From Paucibacter sp. DJ2R-2 (GTDB taxonomy: Bacteria; Pseudomonadota; Gammaproteobacteria; Burkholderiales; Burkholderiaceae_C): a stretch of 64,000 nucleotides of DNA. The stretch is taken from positions 744,001 to 808,000 of the forward strand of contig NZ_JAJIRT010000001.1 in the NCBI RefSeq assembly GCF_025717675.1, in the 5' to 3' direction. The translations under genes were made by a program, and so were the position numbers. Shown piece after piece: positions 36,901 through 44,757 of the stretch; position 1 is the stretch's first letter, and the number at the start of each line of letters is the position of its first letter. Under the pieces are notes generated by a model that was not told the DNA's origin, did not search any database, and saw only the letters and a list, made by a program, of their open reading frames with translations.

Positions 36901-37207
36901 CAAAGCCGAGGCTGCGGCGTCCGCCCTCGGCGGCGGTGTCCAGGTGCAGCTGGCGAAAGCTGTAGCCGTCGAAACGCAAGAGTCCGGCGGCCGAGCCCAC
37001 CCACAAAAAGCCCTGACGGTCCTGCGCCAGGGCCGACAGCACATTGTTGGGAATGACGCCGTTCTGGCCGACGGCTTCGAAGCGCAGCGCCAGCTCGGCA
37101 GGCGCACGGCTGGCGGCGGCCGGCGCGGCATGCGCCAAGCCGGCCAGCAACCAGGCCAGGCCGAGCAGAAAGCAAAAGGGGCTGAAAAGGCGTGGGCGGC
37201 TTTGCAT
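33956..37207 (-). CDS. two-component-type beta-propeller diguanylate cyclase
   Basis: A 1083-residue membrane protein. A signal peptide (LLGLAWLLAGLAHA) leads to about 14 ligand-binding propeller repeats of the two-component-regulator type, each ending in a LWVG-like strand, then a Y_Y_Y-like beta domain (SFGLEFAALDYSDP, SYSNLSPGHYLLRVRA), one transmembrane helix (LRLALALGGAGLLYGLV), a coiled linker and a GGDEF domain (DPLTGLRNRR, DIDHFKDIND, RWGGEEF). RDTD five residues before GGEEF is an I-site. It should sense an external compound, perhaps a polysaccharide, and make cyclic-di-GMP. A 14-bp convergent overlap links it to the PAS cyclase. Confidence 0.92.
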   Translation of the reverse strand: MQSRPRLFSPFCFLLGLAWLLAGLAHAAPAAASRAPAELALRFEAVGQNGVIPNNVLSALAQDRQGFLWVGSAAGLLRFDGYSFRQLHLDTAAEGGRRSLGFVRVLLVGRDGRLWIGSDSGGLAVHDPASERTQLYSHQPAQPDRSVPEGTVLALAEAPDGQLWLGTALHGLSRFDPARQSFVHYRHEPGRAGSLPDNSVQALLLDREGTLWVGGLGGLARKAAGSEQFEPVPLPTRARAGSARPAQPIVLRLAQAEDGQIWVGTQQGDLALVDPGSRRVSVLEQNGPRGAVYALTQASPGLIWVGRAGGVELRAADGRLQQILRHNPRNPSSLGGNEVRCLLLDRGGWMWVGGFGGGLQRHDADQLSIGVRKLDEHGDAVFEDPSARALLELDGGEVWVGTTAQGLGVLDAQLRLHRQIDLRSALKRRADEPVRVSTLARARDGTVWVGVDSQLLRVDAQGRLLQSLDVAHGRLRRTVLARNGDLWVGTQDGLYQLLGGQGPALRHHLAGGAALRGELNAIVEAEDGALWVGGEAGLFLRPAGAREFQIVPTVAGQGLRNGIVTGLLIDRRQRLWVDTATGLHQMTSWDGHQASFDAISERKGIAGRAFGANLLDDERGRVWSQNYVYDPNRDHLYELTPADGADAGTSWFRSYARLQDGRFLFGAARGLMVVDPERFEAWAYQPPVVASELRINGERVNAGMLAPQGLQLLPQQRSFGLEFAALDYSDPGRVRYAYQLEGYDGSWIYTSATQRLASYSNLSPGHYLLRVRASNRSGVWSPHELAIPIQVHPAWWQTWWLRLALALGGAGLLYGLVRWRTGYLERRQLGLEQRVRERTAELEDLSAALQEKSRALEEKSLALEDLSLSDPLTGLRNRRFLAQHIEADVALTLRRHEAQSRQGGPLPEDADLIFFLIDIDHFKDINDRFGHAAGDRMLKQMRDRLRQVFRDTDYLVRWGGEEFLIVARGSPRSHAPELAERMRALVAEQPFVLDADGLVLHKTCSIGFACFPISQQHPRALDWNRTVDVADAMLYAVKRGGRDGWMGVLQASSGTAQQLRERAAADWLQDEGVLRVSSALRPG

Positions 37208-37274
37208 CAGGCCCGATGGTAGGCCAAGGCCGCGGGTGGCCGGGCGCGGAACAGCGCGACCCGGCCGGCGCTGA

Positions 37275-38258
37275 TCAACGCGCCAGGGGCTGGGTGATGG
37301 CGTCGATGCGCGCCAGCACCTCGGGCGTGAGCTTGGGCGTCAGCGCCAGGGCGCCCAGGTTGTCCTGAAGCTGCAGCAACTTGCTGGCGCCGAGGATGAC
37401 GGTGCTGACCTGCGGGTTGCGGTTCGCCCAGGCGATGGCCAGCTGGGCCACATTGCCGCCCAGGTCGGCCGCCACCTTCTCCAGCTCGGCCACCGCCGCG
37501 TTCTTGGCCGCGTCCTGCAGCTGCTCGCGCATCCAGGCCATGTTTTCCAGGGCACCGCGGCTGCCTTCGGGGATGCCGGCCTTGTACTTGCCGGTCAGCA
37601 GGCCCGAGGCCAGCGGGCTCCAGGTGGTCAGGCCCAGACCGATGTCCTCGTACAAGCGGGCATATTCCTGCTCGACGCGCTGGCGGTGGAAGAGGTTGTA
37701 TTGCGGCTGCTCCATCACCGGCTTGTGCAGATGGTGGCGCTCGGCGATCTCCCAGGCGGCGCGGATGTCGGCGGCCGACCATTCGCTGGTGCCCCAATAC
37801 AAGGCCTTGCCCTGGGTGATCATGTCGCTCATGGCCCGAACGGTTTCCTCGATCGGCGTGTGCGGGTCGGGGCGATGGCAGTAGATCAGGTCGATGAAAT
37901 CCAGCTGCAGGCGCTGCAGGGAGCCGTCGATGGCCTGCATCAGGTACTTGCGGTTCAGCGTGTCCTTGCGGTTGATGGTGTTGTTGCCCTCGCCTCCCAG
38001 GCCCCAGTAAAACTTGGTCGAGACCACGTACTGCAGGCGCGGCCAGTTCAAGGCCTTGAAGGCTTGGCCCATCACCACCTCGCTCTGGCCCAGGGCATAC
38101 ACCTCAGCGTTGTCGAAGAAGTTGATGCCGGCATCAAAGGCGGCCGCCAGCATCTCGGTGGCAGCCTTGGTGTCCACCTGCTTGTGGTACGTGACCCAGG
38201 AACCCAGAGACAGCTCGGAAACTTGCAGGCCGCTGCGGCCCAATCGACGGTATTGCAT
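37275..38258 (-). CDS. aldo/keto reductase, potassium channel beta-subunit type
   Basis: The 327-residue TIM-barrel oxidoreductase begins with [21 protein letters not shown] and has catalytic residues in NFFDNAEVY (Asp, Tyr), a Lys in YVVSTKFYW and His in DLIYCHRPD. Other family segments are YWGTSEW and the C-terminal [18 protein letters not shown]. Such NADPH-dependent enzymes of the YghZ/Kv-beta group reduce aldehydes such as methylglyoxal; the natural substrate here is unknown. It is divergent from phoD, with a 249-bp gap holding a 14-bp palindrome. Confidence 0.93.
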   Translation of the reverse strand: MQYRRLGRSGLQVSELSLGSWVTYHKQVDTKAATEMLAAAFDAGINFFDNAEVYALGQSEVVMGQAFKALNWPRLQYVVSTKFYWGLGGEGNNTINRKDTLNRKYLMQAIDGSLQRLQLDFIDLIYCHRPDPHTPIEETVRAMSDMITQGKALYWGTSEWSAADIRAAWEIAERHHLHKPVMEQPQYNLFHRQRVEQEYARLYEDIGLGLTTWSPLASGLLTGKYKAGIPEGSRGALENMAWMREQLQDAAKNAAVAELEKVAADLGGNVAQLAIAWANRNPQVSTVILGASKLLQLQDNLGALALTPKLTPEVLARIDAITQPLAR

Positions 38259-38408
38259 GGTGGTGTTCGCCTGTTTGTGTTCAATGCGGCCAAAAGTGCA
38301 GGGTAACCGAGAGCGCCACAGGCTTGCGCTTCGCTCGGCGATGCCCCCACAAGGCCGGGCCTGCCGACCAGGCGCCCGCCTGTGAGGCCCGGCCAGAGCC
38401 GCCCGCGA

Positions 38409-38422
38409 GTCGCCTAGGCGAC
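38409..38422. promoter_or_regulatory. perfect 14-bp palindrome between divergent genes
   Basis: GTCGCCTAGGCGAC is a perfect palindrome 86 bp upstream of phoD and 150 bp upstream of the divergent aldo/keto reductase start. Its position between divergent promoters suggests a regulator binding site. Other short GC hairpins in the gap could be unrelated. Confidence 0.4.
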
Positions 38423-38507
38423 AGCTCGTGTCGCACAGATGTCACCGTGCATACGCACACTGCGCCGCTTGCCCCATCTACCCTGGCCTTGAAGCCGGCG
38501 CACTTCC

Positions 38508-40283
38508 ATGAGCTCTCCCAGCAAACTGCACAACTTCTTCCACTCCGCGGCGACCCCGGCGGACGACACGGCCGATGCCGGCCGGCGCAGCTTTGTGCGC
38601 GGCTCGGTCGCACTGGCGGCTGGCGCAGCCGGCCTGGGTGCGCTGGGCCTGAGCGGCTGCGGTGGCAGCGATATGGTCGTGATTCCGGTCAGCTTCAGCC
38701 ACGGCGTGGCCAGCGGCGACCCGCAGGCCGAGCGCGTGATCCTGTGGACCCGTGTTCGCGCCAAGGACAGCGCCGATCTGCGTGACCTGGCCGTGCGCTG
38801 GGAAGTGGCCAGCGACGCCGACTTCAAGACCATCGTCGCCTCGGGCGATGCCCAGGCCGCTGCGGCCCGCGACTACACGGTCAAGGTTGACGCCACCGGC
38901 CTGCAAGCCGGCCAGAAGTATTTCTACCGTTTCAGCTGCGAGAGCCAGTACTCGCCGGTCGGTCGCACCAAGACCCTGCCCACCGGAACCACGGTCAGCC
39001 AGGTCAAGCTGGCGGTGTTCTCCTGCGCCAACTACCCGGCTGGCTACTTCAATGTCTATGCCGAGGCCGCCAAGCGCGAAGACATCGATGTGGCCGTCCA
39101 TCTGGGCGACTACATCTACGAATACGGCCGCGGCGGCTACGCCAGCGAGAAGGCCGCGGCCCTGGGCCGTGAAGTCGAACCCGCAGGCGAAATCGTCGCC
39201 TTGAACGACTACCGTCGCCGCTACGCGCAATACCGCGCCGACGCCGACCTGCAGCGCCTGCACGCCAATGTGCCCATGATCGCCATCTGGGACGACCATG
39301 AGGTCTGCAACGACTCTTGGACCGATGGCGCCGAAAACCACCAGCCCGCCACCGAGGGCGACTACGCCAAGCGCAAGGCCGCGGCCATCCAGGCCTATCA
39401 CGAGTGGATGCCGATCCGCAGCCAGCAAAGCGCCGAGCTGATCTACCGCAGCTTCGCCTTCGGCAATCTGCTGTCCCTGCACATGCTGGACACGCGCTTG
39501 ATCGGCCGCGAAGAACCGCTGGATTACGCCAAGTACACCAGCGCCAGCGGCTTCAATGCCAGCGCCTTCGGCGCAGATCTGGCCAAGCCCAACCGCCAGC
39601 TGCTGGGCGCCACCCAGACCGGCTGGCTGCAGCAGCAGCTGAGCACCTCCAGCGCCACCTGGCAGGTGCTGGGCCAGCAGGTGCTGATGGGCCGCATGAA
39701 CATTCCCGCGCCCATCCTGTTTGAAGCCAACAACCCCGGCAGCGGCGTCAGCGTCTCGGCCTACGGCGCCATCGTCGCCAAGGCTCAAAGCAACCCAGCA
39801 AGCCTGAGTGCGCAGGAGCGCGCCATCCTGGCCCAGCCCAGCATCCCCTACAACCTCGATGCCTGGGACGGCTATGCCGCCGCGCGCGAGACCGTGCTCG
39901 CCACCGCGCGCCAGCTCAACAAGAACCTGGTCGTGCTGGCCGGTGACACCCACAACGCCTGGGCCAGCGATTTGCAGGACATGGCCGGCAATCAGGTCGG
40001 TGTCGAGTTCGCCACCAGCTCGGTCACCTCGCCCGGCTTCGAGGTCTATCTGCCCAAGGAGAACCCGGCACAGCTGGCCGGCGCCCTGACCCAGCTGATC
40101 GGCCCGCTGGAATATGCCGACACCTCGCGCCGCGGCTTCATGGTCCTGACCGTCACGGCTCAAGAGTGCCGCTCGGACTGGGTCTATGTCAGCACCATCA
40201 CCAGCCGCGAGTACACGGCCAGCGTGGGCAAGTCGCTCAAGGTCTTGCCAGGCCAAGGCCAGCGCAAGTTGACGGCGGTCTGA
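38508..40283 (+). CDS. phoD: PhoD-like alkaline phosphatase D family phosphatase
   Basis: The 591-residue metallophosphatase has a twin-arginine signal (GRRSFVRGS) followed by a GLGALGLSGC segment; the Cys suggests a Tat-exported lipoprotein. A PhoD N-terminal domain (FSHGVASGDPQAERVILWTR) precedes the catalytic domain with the metal motifs FSCANY, HLGDYIYEYG, WDDHEV and GDTHNAW. PhoD enzymes release phosphate from phosphodiesters using Ca/Fe centres and are often induced by phosphate starvation. I cannot see a pho box in the 249-bp upstream gap. The ATG at 38508 starts a short Ser-rich leader typical for Tat substrates. Confidence 0.94.
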   Translation: MSSPSKLHNFFHSAATPADDTADAGRRSFVRGSVALAAGAAGLGALGLSGCGGSDMVVIPVSFSHGVASGDPQAERVILWTRVRAKDSADLRDLAVRWEVASDADFKTIVASGDAQAAAARDYTVKVDATGLQAGQKYFYRFSCESQYSPVGRTKTLPTGTTVSQVKLAVFSCANYPAGYFNVYAEAAKREDIDVAVHLGDYIYEYGRGGYASEKAAALGREVEPAGEIVALNDYRRRYAQYRADADLQRLHANVPMIAIWDDHEVCNDSWTDGAENHQPATEGDYAKRKAAAIQAYHEWMPIRSQQSAELIYRSFAFGNLLSLHMLDTRLIGREEPLDYAKYTSASGFNASAFGADLAKPNRQLLGATQTGWLQQQLSTSSATWQVLGQQVLMGRMNIPAPILFEANNPGSGVSVSAYGAIVAKAQSNPASLSAQERAILAQPSIPYNLDAWDGYAAARETVLATARQLNKNLVVLAGDTHNAWASDLQDMAGNQVGVEFATSSVTSPGFEVYLPKENPAQLAGALTQLIGPLEYADTSRRGFMVLTVTAQECRSDWVYVSTITSREYTASVGKSLKVLPGQGQRKLTAV

Positions 40284-40365
40284 GCACGGCGGCCCACTCG
40301 CAGCAGCACCCGGCTTGCTGTGAACCCACAAAGCCACGCCGTGATTCACGGCGCATGGCGGGTTT

Positions 40366-40534
40366 CGGCACAGAACCGTCGTTCGCTGAGATTTGAATAC
40401 GAACGCAGAGTGCGCGGAGGTTCGCAGAGATCGCAGAGAGAGAAGAAGAGCGAGGATTGTGTTCTCAGCGTCCTCTGCGGTCCTCTGCGAACTCTGCGTG
40501 CTGAAGCTTCTCCACGAACGACGGCTCAGTGCCG
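40366..40534. mobile_element. MITE-like inverted-repeat element A
   Basis: A 169-bp element bounded by imperfect terminal inverted repeats: CGGCACAGAACCGTCGTTCG at the left and the complement of CGGCACTGAGCCGTCGTTCG at the right, two mismatches in 20. Interior arms are CTCTGCG/CGCAGAG-rich and also largely self-complementary. A related copy in opposite orientation lies at 56586-56747. It carries no gene and shows no clear target duplication. It fills most of the 320-bp gap between phoD and the UbiH-type gene. Confidence 0.8.
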
Positions 40535-40603
40535 CTTGCTGCCGAATGCCAAGCATGGCTCGCTATAGTCCCAGCTTGACCGCTTTCGCCAGGCTCTGAC
40601 GCC

Positions 40604-41872
40604 ATGCCTTCCACCTCTCCCGACTCCGCCCCCACAGCGAGCCAAGCACCACTGCGCCTGGCCATCATCGGCGCCGGCCCGGCCGGCCTGAGCCTGGCCT
40701 TGCTGGCGGCCCAGCGCCTGCCTCATGCGCAGATCACGCTGTTTGATGCGCGGCCGCTGGACAAAGATGTGTCGGGCGACCCGCGCACCCTGGCACTGGC
40801 CCTGGGCAGCGTGCAGCTGCTGCAGCGCCTGCAGGCCTGGGATGCCGACGCGGCACAGGCAATTCTGGAAGTCAGCGTCAGCCAGGCGCCGCCCACACTG
40901 AACCACCCCTTGTTCGGCGCCAGCCAAGAGCCCGAGGTGCGGCTGAGCGCAGCCGAGCAAGGCGTCAGCCAGCTCGGCGCCGTGCTCAGCTACGGCCAGT
41001 TGGTGGCGCCGATGCAAGCACGCTGGCAGGCCCGCGTGCAGGCCGAACCTGCCCGCCTGTTCAGCCGCTTCGGCACGCCTGTGCAAGGCCTCAAGCCGCT
41101 GGCGCCCGGCGTCGAGGTCGATGCCGGCGTGGCAGAGAGTTTCGACCTGGCCGTGGTGGCCGAAGGCGGCGTGTTCGCCGAGCAGGCGCGCAAGGCCGTC
41201 TCGCACGACTACGCACAGAACGCCTGGGTCGGCAGCGTCACGCTGGCCGAAGACAGCCCGCAGGGCTTGGCCTTCGAGCGCTTCACACGCAACGGACCGC
41301 TGGCCCTGCTGCCCCTGCGTGCGCGCGAGGGCCAGCGCCGCGCAGCCTTGGTCTGGTGCATGCCCCAGGCCGACGATGACATCGCCTCACTCAGCGACGC
41401 CCAGCGCCTGGCGGTGATCCAGAGCCTGCTGCCGGCGCGCGTCGGCACGCTGCAGGGCATCAGCCCGCTCAAATGCTTTGCCCTGGGGCTCAATGCCGAG
41501 CGCAGCCTGGTCGAGGGTCAGGTCGTGCGCATCGGCAATGCCGCCCAGACCCTGCACCCGGTGGCCGGTCAGGGCCTGAACCTGGGCCTGCGCGATGCCT
41601 ATGCCTTGGTTGAGGCCCTGGTCCAGGGCCAGGTGCGATCGAGCCACCCCGATGTAGCCGCGCTCTGGGTCAGCCAGGCCTTGCGCCGGGTCGAGTGGCA
41701 GCGCGCACCCGACCGCTGGAGCATGATCGCCGCCACCGATTTCCTGGCCCGAACCTTTGCCTGGCGCTGGCCCGGCCTGCCGGCCGCGCGCGGCTTGGCT
41801 CTGGCGGCGCTGCAGATGGCGCCGCCGCTGAAGCGGGCCGTGGCGCGGCAGATGATGTTTGGGCGGCGCTGA
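40604..41872 (+). CDS. UbiH/UbiF/COQ6-type FAD-dependent hydroxylase
   Basis: The 422-residue flavoprotein monooxygenase has a dinucleotide-binding start (LAIIGAGPAGLSLALLA), and the diagnostic second FAD motif IGNAAQTLHPVAGQGLNLGLRDA. Members hydroxylate the aromatic ring during ubiquinone synthesis in the inner membrane. The exact position (UbiH, UbiF, UbiI or UbiM) cannot be told from sequence. The N-terminal 15 residues are Ser/Thr/Pro-rich. No other ubi gene is adjacent. Its upstream region is occupied by MITE-like element A. Confidence 0.88.
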   Translation: MPSTSPDSAPTASQAPLRLAIIGAGPAGLSLALLAAQRLPHAQITLFDARPLDKDVSGDPRTLALALGSVQLLQRLQAWDADAAQAILEVSVSQAPPTLNHPLFGASQEPEVRLSAAEQGVSQLGAVLSYGQLVAPMQARWQARVQAEPARLFSRFGTPVQGLKPLAPGVEVDAGVAESFDLAVVAEGGVFAEQARKAVSHDYAQNAWVGSVTLAEDSPQGLAFERFTRNGPLALLPLRAREGQRRAALVWCMPQADDDIASLSDAQRLAVIQSLLPARVGTLQGISPLKCFALGLNAERSLVEGQVVRIGNAAQTLHPVAGQGLNLGLRDAYALVEALVQGQVRSSHPDVAALWVSQALRRVEWQRAPDRWSMIAATDFLARTFAWRWPGLPAARGLALAALQMAPPLKRAVARQMMFGRR

Positions 41873-41899
41873 GCGCAGCACTTGAACCGGAACCACCCG

Positions 41900-42571
41900 A
41901 TGAGCCACACCATCACCCATGCCCGTCGCCCGCTATGGATGGGCATGGTGTTCGGCGCCCTGCTCTCAGGCACAGCCAGCGTCGGTGCGGCCGAGGCGGC
42001 CCCAACGGCCAATGCCGCGCCTGTCGTGCAAGCTGCGCCCCTGGTCGCGGCCCAGGCCCATCGTCAGTTTTTCGAGCAGCTGCGCAGCCTCTGCGGCCAG
42101 GCCTTCGAAGGGCGCGTGGTGCAGGACCAGCCCAAGAGCGGCAGCGGCTTTGAAGGCCGTTTGCTGATGCATGTGCGGCGCTGCAGTGAGCGCGAGATCC
42201 AGATCCCCTTCCATGTCGGCGACAACCATTCACGCACCTGGATCATCAGCCAGACCGGCTCAGGCCTGAGCCTCAAGCACGACCACCGCAAGGCCGACGG
42301 TCGCAGCGATGCCTCGACCATGTACGGCGGCCACACCCGCGACGCAGGCTGGCCGCAGCTGCAGTCCTTCCCGGCTGACCCCTACAGCCAAGAGCTGTTC
42401 TTGCGCCAGGGCATGGCCGCCTCGGTCGGCAACACCTGGCAGTTACTGATCAACACCGATCTCAAGAGCTTCAGCTACCGCCTGCTGCGCGAGAGCCGCG
42501 AGTTCCGGGTCGACTTCGACCTCGGCAAGCCGGTGACAGCCCCTACCGCGCCCTGGGGCTACAGCGACTGA
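41900..42571 (+). CDS. conserved secreted protein of unknown function
   Basis: The 223-residue protein has a signal peptide (RRPLWMGMVFGALLSGTASVGA) and a mature domain with well-spaced motifs: FFEQLRSLCGQAFEGRVV, LLMHVRRCSEREIQIPFHVGD, RTWIIS, LKHDHRKADG, TMYGGHT and ESREFRVDFDLGKPV. The invariant-looking Cys pair, H and GHT segments suggest an enzyme or ligand-binding fold, but I recognise only a conserved uncharacterised family. It follows the UbiH-like stop by 27 bp. The ATG at 41900 is preferred over a TTG at 41882. Confidence 0.78.
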   Translation: MSHTITHARRPLWMGMVFGALLSGTASVGAAEAAPTANAAPVVQAAPLVAAQAHRQFFEQLRSLCGQAFEGRVVQDQPKSGSGFEGRLLMHVRRCSEREIQIPFHVGDNHSRTWIISQTGSGLSLKHDHRKADGRSDASTMYGGHTRDAGWPQLQSFPADPYSQELFLRQGMAASVGNTWQLLINTDLKSFSYRLLRESREFRVDFDLGKPVTAPTAPWGYSD

Positions 42572-42600
42572 TTTGTGTCATTGGCATCCCGTCCTGTAAG

Positions 42601-42692
42601 AGCTTGCAGGCGGGTTAACGCGCAAATGCCATGGAAACCCTCAGCCGGGAGGCAAAGGGGCCTGCCGATACTTTGCGGCAGGCGCACAAGCT
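42601..42692 (+). promoter_or_regulatory. structured RNA leader upstream of the zinc peptidase, possible cyclic-di-GMP riboswitch relative
   Basis: AGCTTG at 42601-42606 pairs with CAAGCT at 42687-42692, and GCCTGCCG at 42660-42667 pairs perfectly with CGGCAGGC at 42676-42683. Between them are GCAAA, GGAAAC and GGCAAAG segments, which resemble the conserved GCAAA / GAAA / CGCAAAG order of GEMM-I riboswitches, but the inner helix does not pair as the model requires. It sits 84 bp before a secreted peptidase gene. I offer the leader as real structure with only a weak family match. Confidence 0.35.
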
Positions 42693-42775
42693 GTTGGAGT
42701 GTGCGCATCGGCGGCCCCGCCCAAAAGGCGTGGCCACTCCCTTTGTTTGCTCCTCAGCTTGTGAGAACACAGACC

Positions 42776-43342
42776 ATGCAGAAGACCACCCGCCCCCACG
42801 TTTTCGCCCTCAAGGCCTCGGCCGCCCTGGCGCTGGCCCTGAGCCTGCTGCCTGCCGGCGCCGTCACGGTGAACAGCACCTACATCCAGAACTCGGCCAA
42901 CGAGATTCGCGGCCAGCTGGGCGGCTACGCCCGACCCACGGTGTACGTGAACCAACGCGCCTGCGGCGAGCCCTCGCCCAACGCCATGGCCTGCGGCCCC
43001 TACACCATCAGCGTCGGCACCTCCTTCCTGCAAGGCCAGGAAAACAGCTACGGCAACTACGTGGCCAAGTTCATCCTGGCCCATGAGTGGGGCCACTCGA
43101 TCCAGTTCACCCGCGGCATCTACAAGCGGGCGCCCTACCAGGAGTTGCAAGCCGATTGCGTCGGCGGCACCTTTGCCAAGTACGCACAGACCACGCTGCG
43201 CTATCCCAGCTTCATCGAGTCGGCCGTGCGCTCGGCCCGCGCTGCCGCGGACTATGCAGAGCACGGCACGCCCTCGCAGCGCGACTACTACTCGCGCTAC
43301 GGCTATGCCAACGGCCTGGGCGCCTGCTTGAACAATATCTGA
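42776..43342 (+). CDS. secreted neutral zinc metallopeptidase-like protein
   Basis: The 188-residue protein has a signal peptide (ALKASAALALALSLLPAGA) and a short peptidase-like domain. HEWGHSIQ is an HExxH zinc site and YQELQADCVGG provides the downstream Glu/Asp typical of the YpfJ-like neutral zinc peptidase group. It is much shorter than YpfJ (about 280 residues), so it is a minimal version. Cys residues in NQRACGEPSPNAMACG could bridge. It is preceded by a 200-bp structured leader and its stop overlaps the next ATG (TGATG), so both are co-translated. Peptidase activity is probable but untested. Confidence 0.78.
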   Translation: MQKTTRPHVFALKASAALALALSLLPAGAVTVNSTYIQNSANEIRGQLGGYARPTVYVNQRACGEPSPNAMACGPYTISVGTSFLQGQENSYGNYVAKFILAHEWGHSIQFTRGIYKRAPYQELQADCVGGTFAKYAQTTLRYPSFIESAVRSARAAADYAEHGTPSQRDYYSRYGYANGLGACLNNI

Positions 43343-44148
43343 TGAAAACGGCCATGACCGCCACACGCTGGGGCATGGCCGTCGCCCTGCTGGCCACCGG
43401 ACTGTTCGCCTGGTGGCAGTGGGACGAGGCCGCCACCGAACAGCAACGCCTGACTGCCGAGCAGGCGAAAGAGGCCGCCGCGGCGCTGGCTGCTTCGCAG
43501 GCGGGCGATCCGGCCTACGGCTTGCGCGATCTGTTCGGCGCCGTCGACCGGCCGCTGCCGCGCGGCCCGGCGGCCAGCGGCGCGCCAGCCAGCAGCAGCA
43601 ATCCCTGGCAGCTGGCACAGGCCTCCACGGCCATGGCCGAGGCCGGCGGCAGCGCGCCCCCCGACCTGAGCCCCGAGGACAAAGCCGTGAACGAACAGCT
43701 GCGCCGCCTCGGCTACCAGATCGACGAGCGCTACTACCGCATGCCGCTGGGCCAGCTGCGCCAAGCTGCCGCCGCCAAGGATGTGCAGGCCCTGACCCAT
43801 CTGGCCGAGCGCTATCTGTTTGCCCTCGACGGCAAGCCGCAAGAGGCCGAGCATGAGCCCGGATTCCCCTACCGCGAGGCGGCACGCACAGCCCTGACCG
43901 AGGCCTTCCTGCGCGGCAATCTGCATGCGGCGGCCATGATCTCCGAGACCTTCCTGCTGGAGAAGCGGCCGCTCGACGCGGCCACCTGGAACCTGATCGC
44001 ACGCCGCTCGGGCGACCAGCTCAGCGCCGACTGGTTCCTCAAGACCCAGGACTATCTGCAACTCGGCGATGCCGGCCGCCAGCAAGCGGCCGAGAAGGCC
44101 GAGGCGCTCTGGGCGCAGCTAGAAAGCCGCAAGAAGAACGGCGCTTGA
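43342..44148 (+). CDS. membrane-anchored helical repeat protein coupled to the peptidase
   Basis: A 268-residue protein whose ATG overlaps the peptidase stop codon (TGATG). An N-terminal hydrophobic helix (GMAVALLATGLFAWWQW) anchors it, probably with the rest in the periplasm. About 80 residues are Ala/Pro/Ser-rich and disordered, then from about 115 there are helical pairs with Sel1/TPR-like spacing (LRQAAAAKDVQALTHLAERYL, RTALTEAFLRGNLHAAAMISE). I do not recognise a family. Coupling suggests a partner, anchor or regulator for the secreted peptidase. Confidence 0.7.
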   Translation: MKTAMTATRWGMAVALLATGLFAWWQWDEAATEQQRLTAEQAKEAAAALAASQAGDPAYGLRDLFGAVDRPLPRGPAASGAPASSSNPWQLAQASTAMAEAGGSAPPDLSPEDKAVNEQLRRLGYQIDERYYRMPLGQLRQAAAAKDVQALTHLAERYLFALDGKPQEAEHEPGFPYREAARTALTEAFLRGNLHAAAMISETFLLEKRPLDAATWNLIARRSGDQLSADWFLKTQDYLQLGDAGRQQAAEKAEALWAQLESRKKNGA

Positions 44149-44155
44149 GCCGTCC

Positions 44156-44602
44156 TTACCAAGAACCCGTATTCGGCATGGATGCCCAAGGCTCGGCCGG
44201 CGCCAGCGCCGCGCCGTCCTGCAGCAGCTCCACCGAGATGCCGTCGGGCGAGCGCACAAAAGCCATGCGGCCGTCGCGCGGCGGGCGCAGCACGGTCACG
44301 CCGTGGTCGGCCAGGCGCTGGCAGGCGGCGTAGATGTCGGACACGGCAAAGGCCAGGTGGCCGAAATTGCGGCCGCCGCTGTAGACCTCGCCCTGGCCGT
44401 TCGCGTCGGGCCAGTTGTAGGTCAGCTCGACCTGAGGCTGGTACTTGCCCACTTCATCGCCAGGCGCGGCCAGGTACAGCAGGGTGAAACGGCCGGCTTC
44501 GTGCTCGCTGCGGCGCATCTCGACCAGGCCCAGCGCATCGCGGTAGAACTTCAGCGAAGCGTCGAGGTCGGTGACGCGGACCATGGTGTGCAGGTATTTC
44601 AT
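44156..44602 (-). CDS. gloA: lactoylglutathione lyase (glyoxalase I)
   Basis: The 148-residue protein is a VOC-fold metalloenzyme that isomerises the methylglyoxal-glutathione hemithioacetal to lactoylglutathione. [26 protein letters not shown], the ELTYNWP stretch, [10 protein letters not shown] and DPDG-type [11 protein letters not shown] supply the paired metal-binding His/Glu positions. The ATG at 44602 is chosen by the family N-terminus; an upstream in-frame extension of 14 residues is not. It ends 7 bp from the convergent helical repeat gene and is divergent from the hybrid kinase. Confidence 0.94.
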   Translation of the reverse strand: MKYLHTMVRVTDLDASLKFYRDALGLVEMRRSEHEAGRFTLLYLAAPGDEVGKYQPQVELTYNWPDANGQGEVYSGGRNFGHLAFAVSDIYAACQRLADHGVTVLRPPRDGRMAFVRSPDGISVELLQDGAALAPAEPWASMPNTGSW

Positions 44603-44757
44603 CGTTCTTGCCTTCTCTTGGGGGCGGCGGGCCGGGTTCAGCACGCCATCGCCGGCAGCATATCGGCATCACCGAATCCTCGCCCGAGCACGGGAAAACT
44701 ACGCAACAATGGCCCTGCTCCGTGCACCACTGCCGAGGCTTTGAGGCCCTTCTGCTC

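Noticed and set aside
33863-37222. 1119-codon frame antisense to the propeller diguanylate cyclase
   Set aside because: The minus-strand protein has signal peptide, propeller and GGDEF motifs. The plus frame is Gln/Ala/His-rich shadow.
40366-40534. CRISPR-like array in the CTCTGCG-rich repeats
   Set aside because: The blocks are arms of one palindrome without regular repeat-spacer spacing or cas genes.
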